NCBI GenBank assembly: GCA_946894095.1
Contig: OX335643.1
Span: forward strand, 5,381,036-5,445,035
From: Incurvaria masculella
Taxonomy: Eukaryota; Arthropoda; Insecta; Lepidoptera; Incurvariidae
DNA length: 64,000 bases
Direction of reading: 5' to 3'
The number at the start of each line of letters is the position of its first letter. Position 1 is the first letter of the stretch. The position numbers and the translations under genes were made by a program. The notes below the pieces were generated by a model, which was not told the origin of the DNA, ran no database searches, and was given only the letters and a program-made list of their open reading frames with translations. Positions 47,061 to 59,257 of the stretch are shown in pieces.

Positions 47061-47340
47061 TTTTAGTTTTTTTTTTTTGCCTGGGTGAACCGATTTTGAT
47101 GATTATTTTTTTAAATGATAGCTAGTGCTTCCCAAGTGGTCCCATTAAGTTCTGACAATGATATCCATTAGAGAATCATAAAAGTCTTAAATTTGTATTA
47201 AGATGTGCGCGACAAATGGACGAATAACTCAATATAACGCCAACCGATTTCGGTGATTCTTTTTTTATTGGAAAGGACGTGTACAAATTAGTAAGTTTAC
47301 TTCAGATTCACTAAAAATAAACAAATAAAAAAAATTAACA

Positions 47341-47600
47341 AAAAAAAATAACCGACTTCAAAGGAAAAGCACTAAAAAGTTAAAAATAATTTTCATTTTT
47401 GTAGTTATGATTTCTGTAATTTTTTGAGTCGGTGTCAGCCAAGGTTAGGTTAGGTTAGGTTAGGTTAGGTTAGGTTCTCTTGATTGGCACAGCGCGTGCC
47501 CGGCTGACGCCGACTTAAAAAATAACAGAAATCGTAACTACAAAAATGAAAATTATTTTTTACTTTTTAGTGCTTTTCCTTTGAAGTCGGTTATTTTTTT
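47341..47600. repeat. Fold-back element with a telomere-type core
   Basis: Arms of ~95 bp (AACCGACTTCAAAGGAAAAG, CACTAAAAAGT, AATTTTCATTTTTGTAGTTA) flank a loop with 6.8 units of GGTTA (47443-47476), the insect telomere repeat in this orientation. Confidence 0.85.
47443..47476 (+). repeat. Interstitial telomere repeat (GGTTA)6.8
   Basis: 34 bp of perfect GGTTA units, the five-base telomere repeat of most insects, located in the loop of the fold-back at 47341-47600. Confidence 0.85.
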
Positions 47601-47859
47601 TGTTAAATTTTTTAAACAACGCGTCTCGTTAGCTATTCTGCGGGGGAACTCTGCATCAGTATTGGGGACAATGACAACAGTCCCAATGGATGAATTTTTT
47701 TATATTTAATTAAGTGTATTTTATGTTTGTTACTTATGTTGTGTTTGTTTCATGAAAATAATTGAAAATATTCCATTTAACCGAAAGTTACTTACCGGAT
47801 TTCGGGTAACTGGCGGTGGTGAAAACGGGGGTTAATGAACTGAAAATTACCAGTTCATC

Positions 47860-48052
47860 CATTGGCGGTGGGCGGGTTTCAGCCTTCCACCTACAGGGGA
47901 AGGAGACTCACGTTGATTACGAACCTTGGATTGACTCACATTGGTGATGAAAAGCACTTATACAAATCAGAAAGAAAAAAAGGTGGAAAATGCGAGGATT
48001 GAATCCACGACCTCGCGAATGAAAGTTAATGCCACGTGCCCTGAGTCCCGCA
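47860..48052 (-). mobile_element. SINE-like fragment with tRNA-like head
   Basis: On minus: a B-box-like GGATTCAATCCTCGCATTT stretch, linker, and a degraded body. Confidence 0.5.
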
Positions 48053-48811
48053 ATATTTGCGCATTAGATCCATTTACAAATTAGAATCATGACTATCCTG
48101 TTTTGTATGATATTATTATATGTACGTAGCGTATAACTTTACTATATTTCGCTATTTGTTTTTGTGAAATCATGTTGAAATTTTAAGTGTATTATTATAC
48201 AGTACTTATAAAATATGTTACTATATATAATAATAAGAATTTTTTATTATTATTCATAGTATATATTTATTAACAAATTTTAAGTTTACATTATTTAATA
48301 CAAAAATAAGTCTTAAAAAAATGTAAACCTAAAACTGGAAAACCTTACGAAATTATTAAGAAATGGTTATTGTTATTATTATTATATCACAATTGATACG
48401 CCATTTGTCTGTGACTCGTTTGCTTTCATATTATCTGTACCCACCCACGTTGCGACAGAGTAAGGCGATCAGAGCTGGGAAAACAAGTGGCGAAACCTAG
48501 ATCGTTACCGGAGTTACTTCATCTTGTGGCTTTATTACACCAGCGCATTGAAATGTGAACGCTACATAGACTAGTTAATCGGTTCGTTAATACGGGTATA
48601 CATATTTATTGGACATGAAAATATGTTAATCAACGAGAAATTTCAAGTTACAAAATATAAAAGAATGTATCCAACTTTTCACTGCAATGCAATTTTCCTC
48701 ACTGAGTAGCCATTTTCAGTCCTCTGAACATTTTTAAAGTTTTAAGTTTTGAACCCGATTTTTTAACGAATAATTTTGTATCCCCACTCCAAACGCCCAA
48801 AGTATTTTAGT

Positions 48812-48953
48812 ACGGCTGAGTTAATCAATGTTCAAACACGTCACTTTTAGTGAACCGCATAGAATTCCTTCCATACTGTCCACACAAAGTGACGTGTTTG
48901 ATCATACTTTGACGTTGATTTTGATTTTTTGTTCTTTCGTGCACTCAGCCCTA
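48812..48953. repeat. MITE with CAAACACGTCACTTT inverted words
   Basis: Very similar to 22604-22752, ending GTGCACTCAGCCCTA. Confidence 0.65.
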
Positions 48954-51900
48954 AGATTACAAGATTACTAACCACGCTACTTAATGTGGTTTGTGCGTCC
49001 ATGTACATGGCGTCACAGTAGTTCCTCGCTATTTCTGCTATAACTCCCCAAACATAGGAAGTGACTATAACTGTAAAGCCCGATCATTAATTCTTCTATT
49101 GGTGTAGCTTCACCAATATTTTCAACGGTTCAGTTCAAGGGTTTAGTATGTATAACCCTCAAATGCTCTATTCGACGGTGTAATAAGCAAAAGACTACTG
49201 AGTCTTTATCGGCGGCGTCTTTGTTTCACTAGAGTTTACCTAAAGGCGAAAGCTCGCAGCTAATCAGCGGGTTTGACCTAGGTAGCTATGGCCGCTCACA
49301 GTTGCGTAAACCAGACGTTAAGTGGTACCACAAGGACATCTTTAAGATGATTAAAGTAGCTAATGCGCAAGGTTTGATTGCGTTAAGTTCCTGTACCTTA
49401 TGGAATGAGAACATGAAAATATACATGTAAAATTTCAGCTAACGTTCTACCAATATAGTGAAAACAATATTTTAGAATATGATATTTTTTGCATGGATGC
49501 TGAAATCCGGTCTCAAATGCATTATTTTTCAAGTTTGCTGCTGATAATAACAGTAACTGATATTGATTTAAATATCAGTTTAAATAGCGTAACATTATCT
49601 ACCAATTTAGTTAAGATTATGTTTAACTTTTTGATTTTTTTAAACGAAACAAAAAAAAATGCGGGTTGGTCACATTTCGAAAGACATAAGTCGGGCTCTG
49701 GCTACCTCGTTCCAATCGCAAAAATTGGTCGAAAATATTTAGGTATAAGGATGCTAGAAAGATCGTGGCTCCATGTTTAAGATGAATAGCCGCAACTGGA
49801 ACTAAGACTAAGGGCTTATTTTACCATTATTCGATAAGGTTGACATTTGAACTAACAAAAAGTTAGACAAAAAAATTTGCTATCGTACATATACCCTGCT
49901 AAAGTCATTTAATAGCAAGCATCGTCAATATGCCAGTTGTGCCAAAAGTGTAAAGATAAAAACCAAGTTATTATTGGAAGGGGGATTCATTGTTTATTAA
50001 AACTATCGATTTCTGCTAAAATACAGCATCTTAAGGACTATGATATAATAAAAAATCTCGATTAATATAGAACAGATTTACAGGGTTCATTCTTTTATGC
50101 TCAATTTACCGAGTGATAGCAAATGAGAACTTTATCGACGGATGGAAAAAAACGCCATAACTAGTGCAGGCACCATTCTGCAACTGTTTTAACCTCAGAG
50201 AAACTTGCAAGTTATGATTCTGGAGGTTGATATCTATTCTGTTGATCATAATTTCGCTATATTATGTATTACTTCAAGAAACACTTCAAATTCGAACGGA
50301 ATAACATTTCACAAGGGCCAGTGGTCAAGTAAAACACGATATTACGCTTAAAGCGTTCGTCGCCTATTTTAATAAAATTGACGCACACTGTTGCAGAGAG
50401 TTTCGCTTGCATTTCGATCCCAACGCATTGTATGCTATTACAGCCGGGTGGTTGACACTAAAACCTGTGTTACTTTTCACTAAGAAAAGGACAAGCGAAG
50501 AAAGAGACAGACGGTGTTATCGTTTCAGGCGTAAGGTGATATGGGTCGACGGATATGTCACAACAAAAGTGTCGCTCGGACACTTTTTCACAAACGCGCA
50601 ATCAAACACAATTACTTGCACATGACAACTCCCGGCAATAATTAAACTCCCCATGCGGTTTCCTTAACAGTCACCTGCGTGCAGCTCAGTTTCCTTTGAT
50701 CTCGGCATTGAAATCTTTTCTTAGCCAGTCATCAGACATGCAAAGACCTGCGACTTGGCTCGTATTGAGAATCGTGTCAAGGCGAGAGATTCGTACAATG
50801 AACTTATTCGCGTGAATGTAACATTTCTACATATCTTAAAGTTAAACTAGCCGTGGTCCGGTACAGTGAGAAAAAGACGTCAATTATATTTTGGCTGAAT
50901 GCTATCTAGTTCATTCGGCACAGTTTTCGTGGACTCGACTATAACATTAAAAGTTATAAAAACAAAACATTCGGTTGCGAACTGGTAAATGGGTGGATGG
51001 TAGATTGAGCGTGAGTTAAGTTTAATTGAGACATATAAATGGTCGGATCCAAAATACTTGTATAGTGATTTTAATCGTATAGCATTTTTCCCTATACAAG
51101 CAGAAGCGATAGAATGCCAAACGGTTCGATTATAGCATCCTCTATTTTTTCCTGTACAGACATACATCTTTTCATGCTTGCTCTACGATCGCGGGTACTA
51201 GGTGCCTGGACTTGACTAAGTATTACTGTTCGTGGGACGTTCTCCAAGGTCATCCGAGTACGACGATTGCAGTCTCTTCTGCTTTTACATTTGAATAATT
51301 ATTCTTTCGTCACCCTTTCGCTCTACACGTCAAAACCATCTTAACACATACTTCTCAATTAATATCTTCTTTCAGGTGACATTGCCCTCTAACCCAGCTA
51401 TTGCAGAATTTGGTTGGTAAACGCACCAATTTCTATGCAACTATTCCATTTCATAAGTTAAATCGTATGAAGTAACAAACTTGAAATAATTGAATGAAAT
51501 GTTTATTAAAAATATTGGCGTATTGAGAAGTTAGTCATGAAAAATAACTTAATGCACGATCTTCATTTTTGTGCTCTTTCTTGACTGTTTCCATACATAA
51601 TCGATATAAAATATTGTTCTTTTAGGAATTTCGTTGTGAACAGTAATCGTTCGTCATAAACTTGAATTGTTTTAAAGTAATTTAAAAGATGATTAATTTC
51701 AGTTCAGTTTCTTTATTTCCTCCATTAGATATATGTTACACACTCTGATTAGTCATTTTTTTTCTGTTTCATTTCGGTTCGATTACTTCTGACGAAGAAG
51801 AACAGACAGCGAACTTTCTTAGATTTGTCTTGTTTTTCGTTTTAAACGTACTAAAATAGTTTACAACAATTGATAGATTATAATTACTGCTCACAAAAAA

Positions 51901-52806
51901 ACATTAACTGTATGCACACTCTTGGGACTCATGTGGACTTTTGACTATCATAATGACATCTTATTCTAAAGTAATTGTTATTGTAATCAGAAATATTAAT
52001 CAATTGGGGGCATCCATACTCTATCCCTGCATTGGAATGGTCACATATTTTCTAAGTTTATTTTAAGTGTAAACAATACTCACAGCTAACGAAGAAGAGC
52101 GGCAAAACAAACAAATTCACTTTCATTTTCGAGCTGTTGACACAAAAAGCTATAGTCACTCTCACACGTAGCTCATCGACTCCTCACAGTCCCGCACTGT
52201 ATCATATTAATCCAAGTTTAACAGAAGAACTCCACTCGGATGTAGTCCTGGATGGGTGTGCAAGTATACGTGTGCCCGCGTCGCCGTCGGTTCGAGTTTT
52301 ACCGCCAAACTGCTGGCAAGGTGGCACAATGTACCTGTCTGTATGCATAACCACGCCGCGCGTAGGTTGACCAGACTATGTGAAATCTCGAGAAATCTCT
52401 TTTTAAAATAAACTGCAAAAAGTACGTTTTAGGATAGTAAAACTTATAATTATAATAATAATAATAATAAAGATATTTTTTTCTATTAAAGGGGAAGATC
52501 TATTTTGTTAATTAATATTTGATCATGTTGCTATATTCTAAAAAATGATTTTTCTTTATAAATGGGGCTTAACATATATTCTGCCATATTAGAAATGTCT
52601 TAAAATGGGAAGTTCATTATAAGAATGTTCTGCTGGAGGAAAATTTTGATATCATTCAATAGAAGAGGCTAATAACAAACCTTTATTGATTCCATGCAAT
52701 AATAGTTATACATTTACCTTAGAAAATATTCGGACATGTCTCTTAAATATAAATGTAAATATTAAAAAGAAAGAAAAAATGTAATAAAAATTTTTAATGA
52801 TTGCTA
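48954..52806. other. No gene seen between the two paralogues
   Basis: AT-rich DNA with one repeat scrap at 50880-50960 and an (ATA)n run at 52448-52478. The unseen 5' exons of either paralogue may be here, but no candidate met both splice and frame tests by eye. Confidence 0.35.
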
Positions 52807-53173
52807 TATATAAGGTGAGTTTATAATAATCTACAAGCCTTATAGGGTTGATTCAGTATCTGATCTAGAACAACTTTTGCTAAGAAAGTAGGTATGTTAT
52901 TTTTTTATTCCATTTAAATTTTTGAGAAATTTAAACAATACGTGGTTTCCAGTATTGTAAACAACTTTTGCGAAGAAACTATCGGTAATGGTCAAGAAAT
53001 AATTAAATATTCAAATTTAAAAATGCGCGCGAACTTTGTTAGAGCGGCGCCGGCGCAGCGGCGCGGGGTATCGGGGGCCAGCTGCGACTTACCTACCTAA
53101 ATTCTTAGCAAAAGTTGTTCTATATCAGATACTGAATGAAGGCTTGTAGATTATTATAAACTCACCTTATATA
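52807..53173. repeat. Fold-back element, ~80-bp arms, GC-rich off-centre core
   Basis: Arms TATATAAGGTGAGTTTATAA... contain ATCTACAAGCC and AGAACAACTTTTGCTAAGAA on both sides. A CpG-rich block (GCGGCGCCGGCGCAGCGGCG) near 53040-53075 stands out in an AT-rich setting. Confidence 0.8.
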
Positions 53174-54024
53174 ACTTAATCAAGTATAAAGTATTTATTT
53201 ATTATAAATAACTCGTCTGATTTTGGCACATACTTTCAACCGATTTCTTTGAAGATATTTTCTAATATGATCGTAGCTTAAAGGAACATAATAAAAACTT
53301 TTAGTTATTTGTTTTCTTCCCAAAAAATGTATACACCGAACGGTTCATTATCCGGAAATGGATTTAATTTTTTTTTTCTAATAGGTTGAAAATCTACAAA
53401 AATATGTATCATTACGCTCTGGTCATCCTATATTCTCTACACGCCTGTGGATATTTTTTGTTTGAATAAATGTCCTAACTAAACAAGTTTCTTTTATCAA
53501 ATTATGCTTTCATGTGAAGAAAATAAAGTTGTTTTTTCTTCAATACATTTATGCATATTTCTACATCGTTTGTAATTTCGATAACCTTACACATATTATT
53601 GTAATGAATAGACTAAAAGCCTTACTTGGAACAATCCTGTTAAGATAAAATAAACCAAATCTTCTATTATATACAACCCATTTTACTAACACACATTGCC
53701 ATGTGTGAAACCTCCGTTGTGTGTGTATGTCTCCATTCACTATTTCACTTCGACCATGCGAAGAGACTGATTTGTACAAACGGTTTTGCAATTACCGACG
53801 CTATTTCCTATGTGCTAAGGTGTAAATCAGTTAATGACCATATGTCTTTAAGACCTTATAGAATTATTGCGAACAGCACTTTCATATTTCGTGAAACCAA
53901 AGCGGTTCCGCGAGTTGTTTACTGTCTCTTTCTTGTACATTTATTAATTTCCTGCCATTCAATATGTATTACGAAGGTCATACGAGTTTAGCATTGTCTA
54001 TATTGATATGGTTGTTTCGTGTCA

Positions 54025-54400
54025 AATGCGGCATATGGCGTACGCCAGGGCCTTACACAAGAGGTGCCCGAAGACGCTCACGGGCTTACGAACTTTCACG
54101 GGGGCGCGAAAAAACCCCAGACTGTACTTTGAGGGCTGGGCAGGGAGTCGATTCCACAGTTAAGGTAAAGGAAAAGGGAATGGGCGAACTCTCTGCCTCT
54201 TCCGCGGCTTGTGGGTCTAGGAAGGGGACGGAGGAACAGCGTTATGCAGCTCCGACGAGCATTCTTCGTGGTAGAGACGATAGAGCACAGAGAGAGACCC
54301 TTAATCCCTTTGGAGATGGAGGGTCTCCGAATTCAGGAATACCTCGGAGACGCACACAGGTACTTAGCTGAGCCGTCCCAGAGATTCGAAAAATAGTCCA
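54025..54400 (-). repeat. Long copy of the GTACGCCA... repeat with extra tail
   Basis: Starts at GCGGCATATGGCGTACGCCA in plus reading. It is followed by GC-richer DNA with CATTCTTCGTGGTAGAGACG and ACTTAGCTGAGCCGTCCCAG, echoes of which occur at 59930-59950 and 60525-60545. The long open frames here are not conserved and I do not call a gene. Confidence 0.45.
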
Positions 54401-54423
54401 AGCAATACCTTATTTACGCCTTG

Positions 54424-54915
54424 TAGAGAAGCAGTGGTCTTTTTAGTTGTACAGAAAATGGTATAAGCCATTGGTATAAGTTCAAATCCCCGCCCCGTTC
54501 ATGAACCACTTTCGTTCTCTTTCTGAGTCCTAATTCTGTCGGGGTGTGTTGGGCTAGTTTCAAGTTATAGTCAAATATAAGTTTTCTTTCAAAATCCTTA
54601 TTTCAAAGGAGTTTGTACACCAAGGTACCATTCAACCATGCTAGGTCTAAGCTATAACTTAGGTCTAATGCAGGCAGACTTAAGATCGTCTGATAGTGCC
54701 CGACATTAAATTTAGCACTTACCTCTCGGCCACGCCCCGTACACAAGCAAACTAAATGTTACGAATGCGAGCTGTTCCATGGTTCGGAATCCATGCAAAA
54801 CTGTAGGTCCCCTTCCCCTGCTAGGTGGTAGGGCCCAGCCCGCCCAGGTTGATTGATGCATTGCATGCAAAGATGGTCCAAGCGGCAATTGTCCGTAGTT
54901 TTCATCCAATTTAAT
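54424..54915 (+). mobile_element. SINE split by unrelated DNA
   Basis: A tRNA-like head (54424-54535, with AAGTTCAAATCCCCGCCCCG) and a linker/body part (54757-54915, from CGAATGCGAGCTGTTCCATG) are separated by about 220 bp. Confidence 0.55.
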
Positions 54916-55395
54916 GTACCTAAATGTCATATCTACAGTATCAGAATGGGACATATACAAAATAATATTTAGTAATTAACTACGCGCAAAAAATATTAAC
55001 GACGCAGTCTTGAACTCCAAATCCCAAATATACGAAAGTAATTTGAATTTAATGAAATGCACTTCTACAATGATGCCGTTGCAAAGTTCACATGACATCT
55101 AGGTTGTTGTAACCTAATGTTACGTCGTCGGTCTTACGAGACGTGGGAAAATATTAAAAATGCAAAGATAATTATTAGTTTTTGTTCACGTCCTTACGTC
55201 TGCCAACTGAGACGTATAGTCGAGGCGGTAAATCTATTTCTCTATCCACTCATTTCAAATAAGATTTTTGCGAAGAAAATTATGCACACACATATTTCGT
55301 TTGCGTCTTTGAGGGTTTGCGTATTGAAGATTCTTTTCCCCACATTTTGTGTTACTCACTCAATGCATTGGTACCTATGGACTGATTCCATAAAC

Positions 55396-55684
55396 TGTTA
55401 TGATATTAGACCCACACACCCGATTACACGGCTCATTGAACTGGTTGAAATACACGGACAATTTTAGGTGTGGCTTCGACTCATTTTATTCATTACAATG
55501 GTACCAACGGAATGAACCAAACTGGTGAGTAAAGAGGAGTAACCTACAGGTTTACGTGGCATCCGAACTATGGCCTGCCTCAACGATCGATAGGTCAATA
55601 TCCAGAAGTCGACCGCGCCTAGTGTTGCGAAATCTCAGTTATTGTCCAACAAGGCTTCGTACCACTGAGCTACTTAGACTGACT
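55396..55684 (-). mobile_element. SINE, 5S-like head, diverged
   Basis: Minus copy lacking its tail end. GTTTACGTGGCATCCGAAC and TAGTGTTGCGAAATCTCAG mark the body and 5S-like head; it ends CTTAGACTGAC. Confidence 0.65.
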
Positions 55685-56840
55685 AAACCAGAGAATACCG
55701 AGATATAGGTACATGATTTGAGATAATTTCTTTCCAAAAATGCATACATTTTTCCTCAATTTATAATTAAGTAAAATATTTTGTAAATCCTTACGGATAA
55801 CTTTTTCCAAGAAATCAAAATGGACCTAGACCTAATAAAAATAAATATTCAATACAGTGCCATTAGGATTCCAAATGGACTATTCATACTGCACCAACCA
55901 CCGTGGGAGGAGGGACACAAATTGATTGTATGAAGGTTTTTCACAGAATGCCAACATTCATTCGTCATGAAGCTTCGTTACCGGTGAACGAATCCCGAGG
56001 ACTTGATAAACAACATCCAAAATAGATAAAAATTTCAAAAAACGAAGTGTCTAATGGTCTTGAATTCAAATTCACCAATAGTATTGTGGAATCGGTATTA
56101 AGTAAATTCTGTCCACGCTATGATTTATTCCGTTCTTCTCTTAAGTTTTTGTAAGTAACAGTTTATCTGAAATTTTTTATTATTTTTAAATATTTCACAA
56201 TTTTCAAAAAGTAAGCAAAACTATACTTTTTAACATAAATCTAACCGGCAAAAATTAAATAGAAAATCGAAACATAAATGAAACGTTTTCAGTCTTAACT
56301 TTAATTATATTACTGTAATATAACTAAGCTCCTAAGTAACAATAGTAACGTAACGAAAGTAACATTTTTTGCACTAAACAAACTTCTTTAAAGAAATTTT
56401 ATATTTGTTGATTGTTTGGCGCCGATTCAAAAGCTTCCATACGTGTTACTTAAAGCTTATTTATTTAGATTAAAAAGCATTTATTTCATTTTTTTTTTCA
56501 AAATAATATTTGAACGGTTTACTTCGTAGTTCAAAAACTATTACTAACAAAGTTATGAGTTGTGGAACCGGTAAAAAAGAGTGGGTTTGATTAGGGGTAC
56601 AAATTTCAATGTAGACGTAAATTATATGTAATTTAATGGGATAATCTTTTTAAAATACAGTATACCTATTTACTGGATAATATTATAATAAGGAATATAA
56701 ATAATATATTATAAAATTATATATATAATAATACATTAAAAAATTATATATTAAAAAATAAAATTATTATAAATAAAGAATATATATAGTAAGGAACATT
56801 TGGGAATAGTCGCATGTGTGTACAGTTAGCGCCGGCGCAG
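55685..56840. other. Very AT-rich, no gene seen
   Basis: Includes a nearly pure A/T stretch at 56680-56790 just before the first visible exon of the plus-strand paralogue. Confidence 0.35.
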
Positions 56841-56921
56841 AGAGTGCTCTGTTGGTGATACCAGAAGACGTCCCCACAGGGCTGTTTGGAATTTATGGAT
56901 TTCTACCTCGCTTCCTCACCG
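56841..56921 (+). CDS. Exon 1 (first visible) of plus-strand paralogue
   Basis: An 81-nt exon from GGCGCAG to donor GTAGGT, phase 1 at both ends. It encodes (E)SALLVIPEDVPTGLFGIYG then FLPRFLT. It aligns without gaps to the minus-strand exon 46505-46585 (LxIPE at the same offset). The pyrimidine tract before the acceptor is poor; a second possible acceptor ends at 56824 (TGTGTACAG) and would add SAGA in frame. Function unknown. A mariner begins 22 nt after the donor. Confidence 0.62.
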
Positions 56922-56943
56922 GTAGGTACATCCTTTTATTATA

Positions 56944-58226
56944 TTGGTTGGGGAAAAAGTTTCTTCGCATTTTTTAAGAAAATTCAAAACATTTTTTAAT
57001 ATGGTTTATTTACATTTAACTAAAGTATGTAGGTACCATTTTGTTCGATAACTTTTTGCCATCTTGTAGGTAGGGACATGATCCCATTGCTATAGAAATA
57101 TTGGGTCTTCTGATCAATATACCGCGACAAGTGGTTTTGGCAGTCCTCTCGTGATGTTAACCTGACACTGCCTAAAGAATTCTGAAGAGACCTAAACAGG
57201 TGGAAATCTGAAGGTGCAAGGTCAGGACTATACGGCGGATGCATTAACACCTCCCAGCCAAACTCTCTTAGTTTTTGCTGAGTGGCTAAAGATGTGTGAG
57301 GTCTAGCGTTATCATGATGAAAAACCACACCCCTTCTGTTGATTAATTCCGGCCGCTTTCTCTCAACTTCTTGCTTTAATCTCATCAGTTGTTCGCAGTA
57401 GAGTTCAGAATCGATGGTCCTGCCTGGTGGTAACAGCTCATAATGAATAATGCCCTTCCAATCCCACCACACACACAGCATCACCTTGTTGCGAGTTAAC
57501 CCGGGTTTCGCCACAGTCTGTGAAGCTTGACCGGCCTTTGACCACGACCTTTTTCGCACGTTCTTGTCGTACGTGATCCACTTTTCATCACCAGTTATCA
57601 GCTTCTTCAAAAATGGTTCGGTTTCATTACGTCGTAATAAAGAATCACAAATGAGTACACGGTTCATTAGGTTTCTTTCAGTGAGCTCGTGAGGTACCCA
57701 AATATCGAGCTTTTTTGTGTACCCAGTTTTTTTCAAATGCGCCAAAACTGTTTTGTGGTCAATTCCTAGTTCTTCAGCTACGTCGTAACTACTGATATGC
57801 CGATCTTGCTCCACTTTTTCAAAAATGGCATCCATTTTATCCGTAATAGGGCGACCAGAGCGACGTGCATCTTTGACATCAAAATTTCCGGATTGAAAAC
57901 GCTTAAACCAAATTTGTGCTACTCTCACAGACACTGCACTAGGTCCATAAACATCGCAAATTTTTTTCGCGGCTTGCGTTGCATTTTTACCTTTTTTGTA
58001 GTAAAATTTTAAAATGTATCGAATTTCTTCATTAGATTCACTCATTTTGACAGTACGAAAAACAAATGAGAATCACACATTTTCCTAATTTGAATTTGGA
58101 ATTATGTTCTTTAAAATTTAAACTTTCAATGATACCAAAACCAGCCAGATACAAATAGTATAGCCAAAGAGATTTTATTACAAGTTCATACATACTATAA
58201 TGCGAAAAGACTTTTTCCCCGACCTA
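56944..58226 (-). mobile_element. Mariner transposon, apparently full length
   Basis: An element of about 1.28 kb with imperfect terminal inverted repeats. The inner 22 bp of each end, GGGGAAAAAGT plus 11 bp, match at 20 positions; the outermost bases differ, so the exact TA target copies are uncertain to a base or two. About 180 nt precede the transposase start and 76 nt follow its stop, normal for mariner. It lies in the intron between 56921 and 58477 of the plus-strand paralogue, in the opposite orientation. Confidence 0.9.
57020..58045 (-). CDS. Mariner transposase (D,D34D), intact
   Basis: 341 residues with no stop or frameshift. The N-terminal helix-turn-helix region (~1-110) is followed by WVPHELTE (116-123). 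The catalytic triad is present: D153 in TGDEKW, D245 in HHDNARPH, and D280 in APSDFH, with 34 residues between the last two. YSPDLAPSD (272-280) is the usual mariner signature. It resembles the cecropia subfamily, to which human SETMAR's transposase also belongs. It cuts and pastes the element at TA sites. With intact catalytic residues it could be a young, possibly active copy. Confidence 0.95.
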   Translation of the reverse strand: MSESNEEIRYILKFYYKKGKNATQAAKKICDVYGPSAVSVRVAQIWFKRFQSGNFDVKDARRSGRPITDKMDAIFEKVEQDRHISSYDVAEELGIDHKTVLAHLKKTGYTKKLDIWVPHELTERNLMNRVLICDSLLRRNETEPFLKKLITGDEKWITYDKNVRKRSWSKAGQASQTVAKPGLTRNKVMLCVWWDWKGIIHYELLPPGRTIDSELYCEQLMRLKQEVERKRPELINRRGVVFHHDNARPHTSLATQQKLREFGWEVLMHPPYSPDLAPSDFHLFRSLQNSLGSVRLTSREDCQNHLSRYIDQKTQYFYSNGIMSLPTRWQKVIEQNGTYIL

Positions 58227-58476
58227 TTACTTTACATCTAGCAGGAAAACCCCTACAGTTTCACACAGCTTACGAACCATTCATTGAACTTTTTGGTAAA
58301 TCAATGGCTTACTTATATTCTGAAAATAACAACAGTAAAATTTATTTAAATTAATTTAAAATGGTAAAGTTTAAGGCTACAAATTGCCGCACTGTATTTT
58401 CCAATAACTGACTTTCAGAAAAATTGCAAGCAATTTTTCCAGTGTCCGTTAAAGTGTTGCTATATCTTTATTGCAG

Positions 58477-58575
58477 GCACCGACAATCGGCTCGGGTTCG
58501 GATTCCGTCTCGGAAACCACGCGGACTTCCAAATCCTATACGAGTTCGGCCCGCAAACTAACACCAAACCACTGC
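58477..58575 (+). CDS. Exon 2 of plus-strand paralogue, GFGF-LGNHADFQ block
   Basis: A 99-nt exon between CTTTATTGCAG and GTGAGT, phase 1 at both ends. It encodes TDNRLGFGFRLGNHADFQ then ILYEFGPQTNTKPL. It matches minus-strand exon 43356-43454 in length, phase and at most residues, and is the best evidence that the two loci are duplicates. The intron upstream contains the whole mariner. Confidence 0.8.
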
Positions 58576-59129
58576 GTGAGTGTACAATGGCATCTTTTGA
58601 CATCGACACGTCCCGCTGAGGGCTATTTCTAAAGAGTTACGTAAGGTTATTTATTTAAATATATTCATGGTCCTTGGTTGATGACAACTGATCGCGTTTT
58701 ATAAGGACACAAGTAAGGAAAACAACATATTTTCCTATTATTTTTTAGCTTTAAAAATGATTTTTCCATCGCTTCAGTACCCAATTTCCCCGTTTTCAAG
58801 AACCCATTTTCAAGAAAAGTGCGATAAAGAAATTAAAATGGTATTGAGATGCGTTACTTAAAGGACCGCAAAAAATCGTTAAATTTTTAGATCTTTTTTT
58901 AATTATAAAAATATGACATTTTTTATCGTTTCTTTTAAGAGGTTTCAAGTATCATAAACTTCTTGAAAACGAAAGGAGATATCGAAAAAAACCATTAAAA
59001 ATTTAGAGGGCTTCAAAATTATACCATCCTGTTCATGATAGGATTGTAATTAAGAGTAGATATTTACCCCTTTCGGATACCTTTTTGGTGATTGCCAGCT
59101 AGTTGAACCAGTGTGTGTTGTGTCGACAG

Positions 59130-59257
59130 AACTTCGCTCAGCGTCATACCGCACCAAGACGGTGCGCCGACGGCCGCTGGTGGACTTTCTGCTGCGCAGC
59201 GGCCTGGTGCGCGAATCGGAGACCAGCTACGACTTCCAGGTCGTCCATGACACCTAG
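59130..59257 (+). CDS. Last coding exon of plus-strand paralogue
   Basis: After GTCGACAG, two nucleotides complete a Gln codon and 41 further codons end at TAG (59255-59257). The peptide contains SYRTKTVRRRPLVDFLLRSG and ends YDFQVVHDT. It is GC-rich and free of stops in the phase dictated by exon 2. It does not clearly match the last exons of the minus-strand copy, apart from a loose LVD...ETSYDFQ versus LVDLRKNEKGEYEI similarity, so the two proteins have different C-termini. Confidence 0.62.

Noticed and set aside
53964..54371. 135-codon frame
   Set aside because: It covers an interspersed repeat that also occurs, broken, at 13545-13740 on the opposite strand.
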